Assembly: GCA_964539025.1 (NCBI GenBank) | Contig: CAZIFA010000005.1 | Coordinates: 62,001-126,000, forward strand | From: Micavibrio_A sp964539025 | GTDB taxonomy: Bacteria > Pseudomonadota > Alphaproteobacteria > Micavibrionales > Micavibrionaceae | DNA: 64,000 bases | Direction of reading: 5' to 3' | Shown here: piece by piece, positions 61,805 through 64,000 of the stretch | How positions within the stretch are numbered: the stretch's first letter is position 1 | Layout of the letters: every line of letters begins with the position of its first letter | The notes under the pieces: generated by a model | Databases searched by the model: none | What the model was told of the DNA's origin: nothing | What the model saw: the letters and a program-made list of their open reading frames with translations, nothing else | Made by a program: the position numbers and the translations under genes

Positions 61805-62080
61805 TTACGACGTGGACGGCTGCTTGGGGTGGTCCGCGCGGCGGTACCTGTTGATATGCGTGGTCCGAAGCGCGCCAGGACCATGGCGATTCAGTGCCAC
61901 CTTCCAGGAATCCAGCTCTTCCTGAGACAGGGAATAGCGCTGGCAGGCCTGTTCATCGGACAGGACCCCGTTTTCTATCGCCTTGATAACGGCCAGTTTT
62001 CTGGACTTTACCCAGCGTTGCGTGGTTGGGGGCGGAAGGCGTGTTATCTCCGCGCTGAAGCCCTGCATATTATCCGACAT
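61805..62080 (-). CDS. sciP: CtrA-inhibitory protein SciP (DUF1153)
   Basis: 91 aa from ATG 62080 (MSDNMQGFSAEITRLPPPTT). The DUF1153 core is TQRWVKSRKLAVIKAIENGVLSDEQACQRYSLSQEELDSWKVALNRHG. In Caulobacter, SciP binds CtrA and blocks activation of its targets in newborn cells. GGGTGA precedes the ATG. An upstream TTAG-N7-TTAAC fits the known activation of sciP by CtrA. Confidence 0.93.
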   Translation of the reverse strand: MSDNMQGFSAEITRLPPPTTQRWVKSRKLAVIKAIENGVLSDEQACQRYSLSQEELDSWKVALNRHGPGALRTTHINRYRRADHPKQPSTS

Positions 62081-62130
62081 ATTAGTCACCCATAAGTTTG
62101 TAATATGAAAATAGTATGGCCTGATTTCAG

Positions 62131-62145
62131 TTAAAATTCCGCTAA
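62131..62145 (-). promoter_or_regulatory. CtrA box upstream of sciP
   Basis: On the minus strand TTAG-CGGAATT-TTAA followed by C: one mismatch from TTAA-N7-TTAAC. It lies about 50-65 bases before the sciP ATG. Confidence 0.55.
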
Positions 62146-62281
62146 CACGAAGGGGCCAATTATTTGTATAAGGAGTGTTGTGGAACAAGCTGATATTAAA
62201 CAATTTTATTGTTGTTATTATTTTTGTTGATAAAGAATAAATAGTAAAAGAGCAAACAATATTATATTTGTGTATTTTTTA

Positions 62282-62317
62282 TTTAAGTAAATAAAATTTT
62301 TACTTAAGTAAATAAAA
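62282..62317. repeat. Direct repeats of TTAAGTAAATAAAA, 21-nt period
   Basis: Two copies exactly 21 bases apart, equivalent to two turns of DNA helix, about 75-110 bases upstream of the flaG promoter -35. Confidence 0.75.
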
Positions 62318-62391
62318 GAATTAATGATTTCTTACTTTTAACACAGACGCATGTTAACTGTCCGAATATTTGAAATGATAGCCTAAAAAAA

Positions 62392-62420
62392 TTGACATAG
62401 ACGCTTGATTTTGCTAGAAT
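62392..62420 (+). promoter_or_regulatory. Strong sigma-70 promoter of flaG-like gene
   Basis: TTGACA (62392-62397), 17-base spacer, TAGAAT (62415-62420). Start about 62427, leader about 45 bases to the ATG at 62473. Confidence 0.7.
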
Positions 62421-62472
62421 GATAGTAGGGTAGTGTGCGAATTTTTCCGTGCACTAAAGTTTGGGAATTTAA

Positions 62473-62922
62473 ATGATTGAAGCTGTAAATTCAGTTTTGT
62501 CTAACGCCCAGTACACAAGAGCTGCCGCTGAGCAGCAGAGTGTAGCGTCTTCCTATGCTGCAAACCCTGCGCGTATTCAGCAGGCGAGTGCGCAAGCGCC
62601 GTATATCAGTCTGTTCATCAAGGTCGATGTAAATTTCGACAAGGCAATTTTGCAGATACGCGATTCAGACACAGGCGATGTCGTTCGCCAGATTCCTACA
62701 GAGAGTCAGCTTGAAGCATATCGCCGTGCGCAAAGTTCTAACGCAGTAAGGCCCGCGAAGGCGCAAGAAGTCGTGGAAAGAATTATCGTTGAGGAGCAGC
62801 CCGAAGTGGAGGTTCCTAAAGCCGCACCTGTGGAAACAAAAGAAGTTTCCGCGCCGCCGCCTGCGCCGACACAAGCGGCGCCAGCGCCTGCTGCGCCCGC
62901 ACCAGTTTCAATCGATGCTTGA
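62473..62922 (+). CDS. FlaG-like flagellar protein
   Basis: 149 aa. The core ISLFIKVDVNFDKAILQIRD followed by SDTGDVVRQIPTESQLEAYRRA matches the FlaG/YvyC pattern (hydrophobic strand, D-x-x-T/S-G-E/D-V-I/V-R-Q-I-P). The C-terminal 50 residues are Pro/Ala-rich. FlaG affects filament length and is found near flagellin genes. Convergent with flaF, seven bases between stops. Confidence 0.75.
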   Translation: MIEAVNSVLSNAQYTRAAAEQQSVASSYAANPARIQQASAQAPYISLFIKVDVNFDKAILQIRDSDTGDVVRQIPTESQLEAYRRAQSSNAVRPAKAQEVVERIIVEEQPEVEVPKAAPVETKEVSAPPPAPTQAAPAPAAPAPVSIDA

Positions 62923-62929
62923 TTTTCTT

Positions 62930-63448
62930 TTAAGCTGAGCTGTCCCAGCCGCCGGAGGGCGGTTTTTTTGCATCCGCATTTTCAGCGGGCGCGGGGGAAG
63001 CGCTTACGGTTTCGTTGCCGCTCGCCTGTGAATTTCTGACGCCCGTCATAAGGCCGCCCGCGATATCGCGGTTGATCTTGATCAGAACGTCGAATTTGTT
63101 TTTCTCCGGCTTGGCAAGAATGTCGATCTCCCGCTGGAAAATGTAGTTCGCCAAATTGTATATGTTGTTTCGAAGTGCATCCGGACGCTGCTCACCTTCC
63201 GCATTTTCGACGGCTGTGTCGTAGAACATCAACCAGATGCTACGATTATATTTTAACGTTTCTTCGAGAATTTCTGGCGTGATGTTGTCCCAGTCATTCT
63301 GTAGATCGAGCATGAACTGTGCTGCTTTCAGCAAGACACGGGCTTCAACCTCCCGCGGATCGGAGGTTGTCTTCTGGGCACTTGTGCCATACGCGCCAGC
63401 AGCCGACGCATATGGATTATGCGGCTGGCTTTGTTTTTCCGATGGCAT
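62930..63448 (-). CDS. flaF: Flagellar biosynthesis regulator FlaF
   Basis: 172 aa. FlaF core: REVEARVLLKAAQFMLDLQNDWD, then YNRSIWLMFYDTAVENAEGEQRPDALRNNIYNLANYIFQRE. Short Ala/Pro-rich tails at both ends. FlaF supports flagellin synthesis and secretion in alphaproteobacteria. GAGGAAC before the ATG; overlaps flbT by 32 bases. Confidence 0.93.
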   Translation of the reverse strand: MPSEKQSQPHNPYASAAGAYGTSAQKTTSDPREVEARVLLKAAQFMLDLQNDWDNITPEILEETLKYNRSIWLMFYDTAVENAEGEQRPDALRNNIYNLANYIFQREIDILAKPEKNKFDVLIKINRDIAGGLMTGVRNSQASGNETVSASPAPAENADAKKPPSGGWDSSA

Positions 63449-63824
63449 TGTTAATAAGTTCCTCTTCGAATTTAATCAATTCACGCGCTTCGCGCATGGC
63501 TTTGTAATAACTGCCCTCGATGATTCTTTCGTTGATCGCGAGAAAGGCAAAGGCCGTGCGAGGCGCTGCTTGCTGTATCTCTTTGACCAGATCAAAATAT
63601 TTTTTATGATACTGGCGCGGATCGTCCGCCATATACATGCACTGAATGAGAAAATAAATTTTCTTGCAGGGCGTATCGGCATCGTGTTCCTGCATTACAT
63701 CCTTTTCACGAAGGATCGCCGCTTCACCTGAAATGTGAAGGCGGGTGCGCTGCGAGTCATTGGTGATGACCGCTGTGCCTATTAGAATTTTTTCGCCGGG
63801 TTTTAAATCGATTACGAGAGCCAT
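63417..63824 (-). CDS. flbT: Flagellin mRNA regulator FlbT
   Basis: 135 aa from ATG 63824 (MALVIDLKPGEKILIGTAVI), with AAGGAAG just upstream; an extension to 63881 lacks support. FlbT binds flagellin mRNA and controls its stability and translation. LREKDVMQEHDADTPCKKIYFLIQCMYMADD and EIQQAAPRTAFAFLAINERIIEGSYYKAMREARELI are typical. Translationally coupled to flaF. Flagellin genes probably lie just beyond the window. Confidence 0.93.
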   Translation of the reverse strand: MALVIDLKPGEKILIGTAVITNDSQRTRLHISGEAAILREKDVMQEHDADTPCKKIYFLIQCMYMADDPRQYHKKYFDLVKEIQQAAPRTAFAFLAINERIIEGSYYKAMREARELIKFEEELINNAIGKTKPAA

Positions 63825-64000
63825 GGATTTCTTCCTTTCTTGGGCATGGCAGGAGTTCTTCCTGCTGATACCAGTATACAAAAAGATAATGAGGAAAGCA
63901 TTAAAAAATAAGGGTTTCTTGAAGATTCTTCACCGCGAAAGACGGCAAATTTTGCCTATAAAATATCGATTACGTATAAAGGCGAGTATAAAAAAACCGG

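Larger units (their letters stand above)
62200..62460. other. AT-rich divergent interval between sciP and flaG
   Basis: Very AT-rich region without a gene. It holds 14-nt direct repeats (TTAAGTAAATAAAA at 62283-62296 and 62304-62317), a TACTTAAGTA palindrome, and the flaG promoter. Confidence 0.6.

Noticed and set aside
61707..61925. Plus-strand frames between fliF and sciP
   Set aside because: Overlap the sciP gene and lack a ribosome-binding site or recognisable domain.
63900..64000. Sigma-54 promoter (GG-N10-GC) upstream of flbT
   Set aside because: A GGCAAAATTTGC sequence is present, but the GG to GC distance is eight, not ten.
1..64000. CRISPR array, prophage, transposase, tRNA or rRNA
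   Set aside because: No regularly spaced direct repeats, integrase or transposase motifs, or tRNA/rRNA-like sequences were seen; the repeats found are single dispersed palindromes.

Overview
This window reads as a chromosome segment from a free-living, polarly flagellated alphaproteobacterium. The markers are CtrA, ChpT and SciP (the CckA-CtrA cell-cycle pathway), FlbT and FlaF (class-specific flagellin regulators), and a fliF-fliG-fliH/flbE-fliN-flbD operon in the Caulobacter order. Nothing seen identifies the genus. A Rhodospirillales- or Micavibrio-like lineage is only an impression. There is no rRNA, tRNA, CRISPR array, phage or recognisable insertion sequence. Genes are tightly packed: many ATGA overlaps, and several convergent pairs share stop-codon bases.

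Layout. 1-4.5 kb: a partial gene, an I78-type inhibitor lipoprotein, and two large unrecognised proteins (318 and 586 aa). The 586 aa gene is bracketed by two copies of a palindromic repeat. 4.5-8.3 kb: purH, then a tandem pair of unrecognised paralogues and a third small gene. 8.3-14.8 kb: chemotaxis operon cheA-cheW-cheY-cheB-cheR, whose CheA carries two CheW-like domains and a receiver, with chpT upstream and a good CtrA box between. 14.9-23 kb: galU, a membrane J-domain protein, Xaa-Pro aminopeptidase, rpsU, gamma-glutamyltransferase, a membrane protein, and the YejF-type ABC ATPase. 23-29 kb: a divergent pair of unknown genes with paired Fur-like boxes, then argF-argD, a GNAT-like gene, argB and an M20 amidohydrolase. 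29-43 kb: a SulP transporter, YqgE-like protein, the rest of a dispersed Yej peptide-import system (yejE, yejB, yejA) mixed with kdsB, pyrD, pgsA and others, then a three-gene lipid-linked glycosylation module. 43-45.3 kb: ctrA and two unknown genes. 45.4-64 kb: flagellar genes fliI, fliJ, fliK-like, flhG, flhF, flhA, the fliF-flbD operon, sciP, a flaG-like gene, flaF and flbT. A lipoprotein and an orphan solute-binding protein sit among them.

How it fits together. CtrA, ChpT, SciP and FlbD share the window with much of their presumed target regulon. Candidate CtrA sites lie upstream of cheA and sciP, with weaker ones at ctrA and flhA, so cell-cycle control of motility and chemotaxis can be read from the DNA. 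FlhF and FlhG suggest polar flagellum placement. Non-coding DNA is dominated by two repeat classes. One is a six-member family ending in GTCATCC/GGATGAC-like termini. The other is long imperfect palindromes built of degenerate 6-10 nt units. The most unusual items are the bracketed 586 aa/318 aa gene pair with a shared C-terminal LGNQ motif, the duplicated 6.2-7.9 kb genes with a 43-nt identical segment, the Fur-like divergent promoter with a 61 aa protein, and a possible structured RNA upstream of argB.
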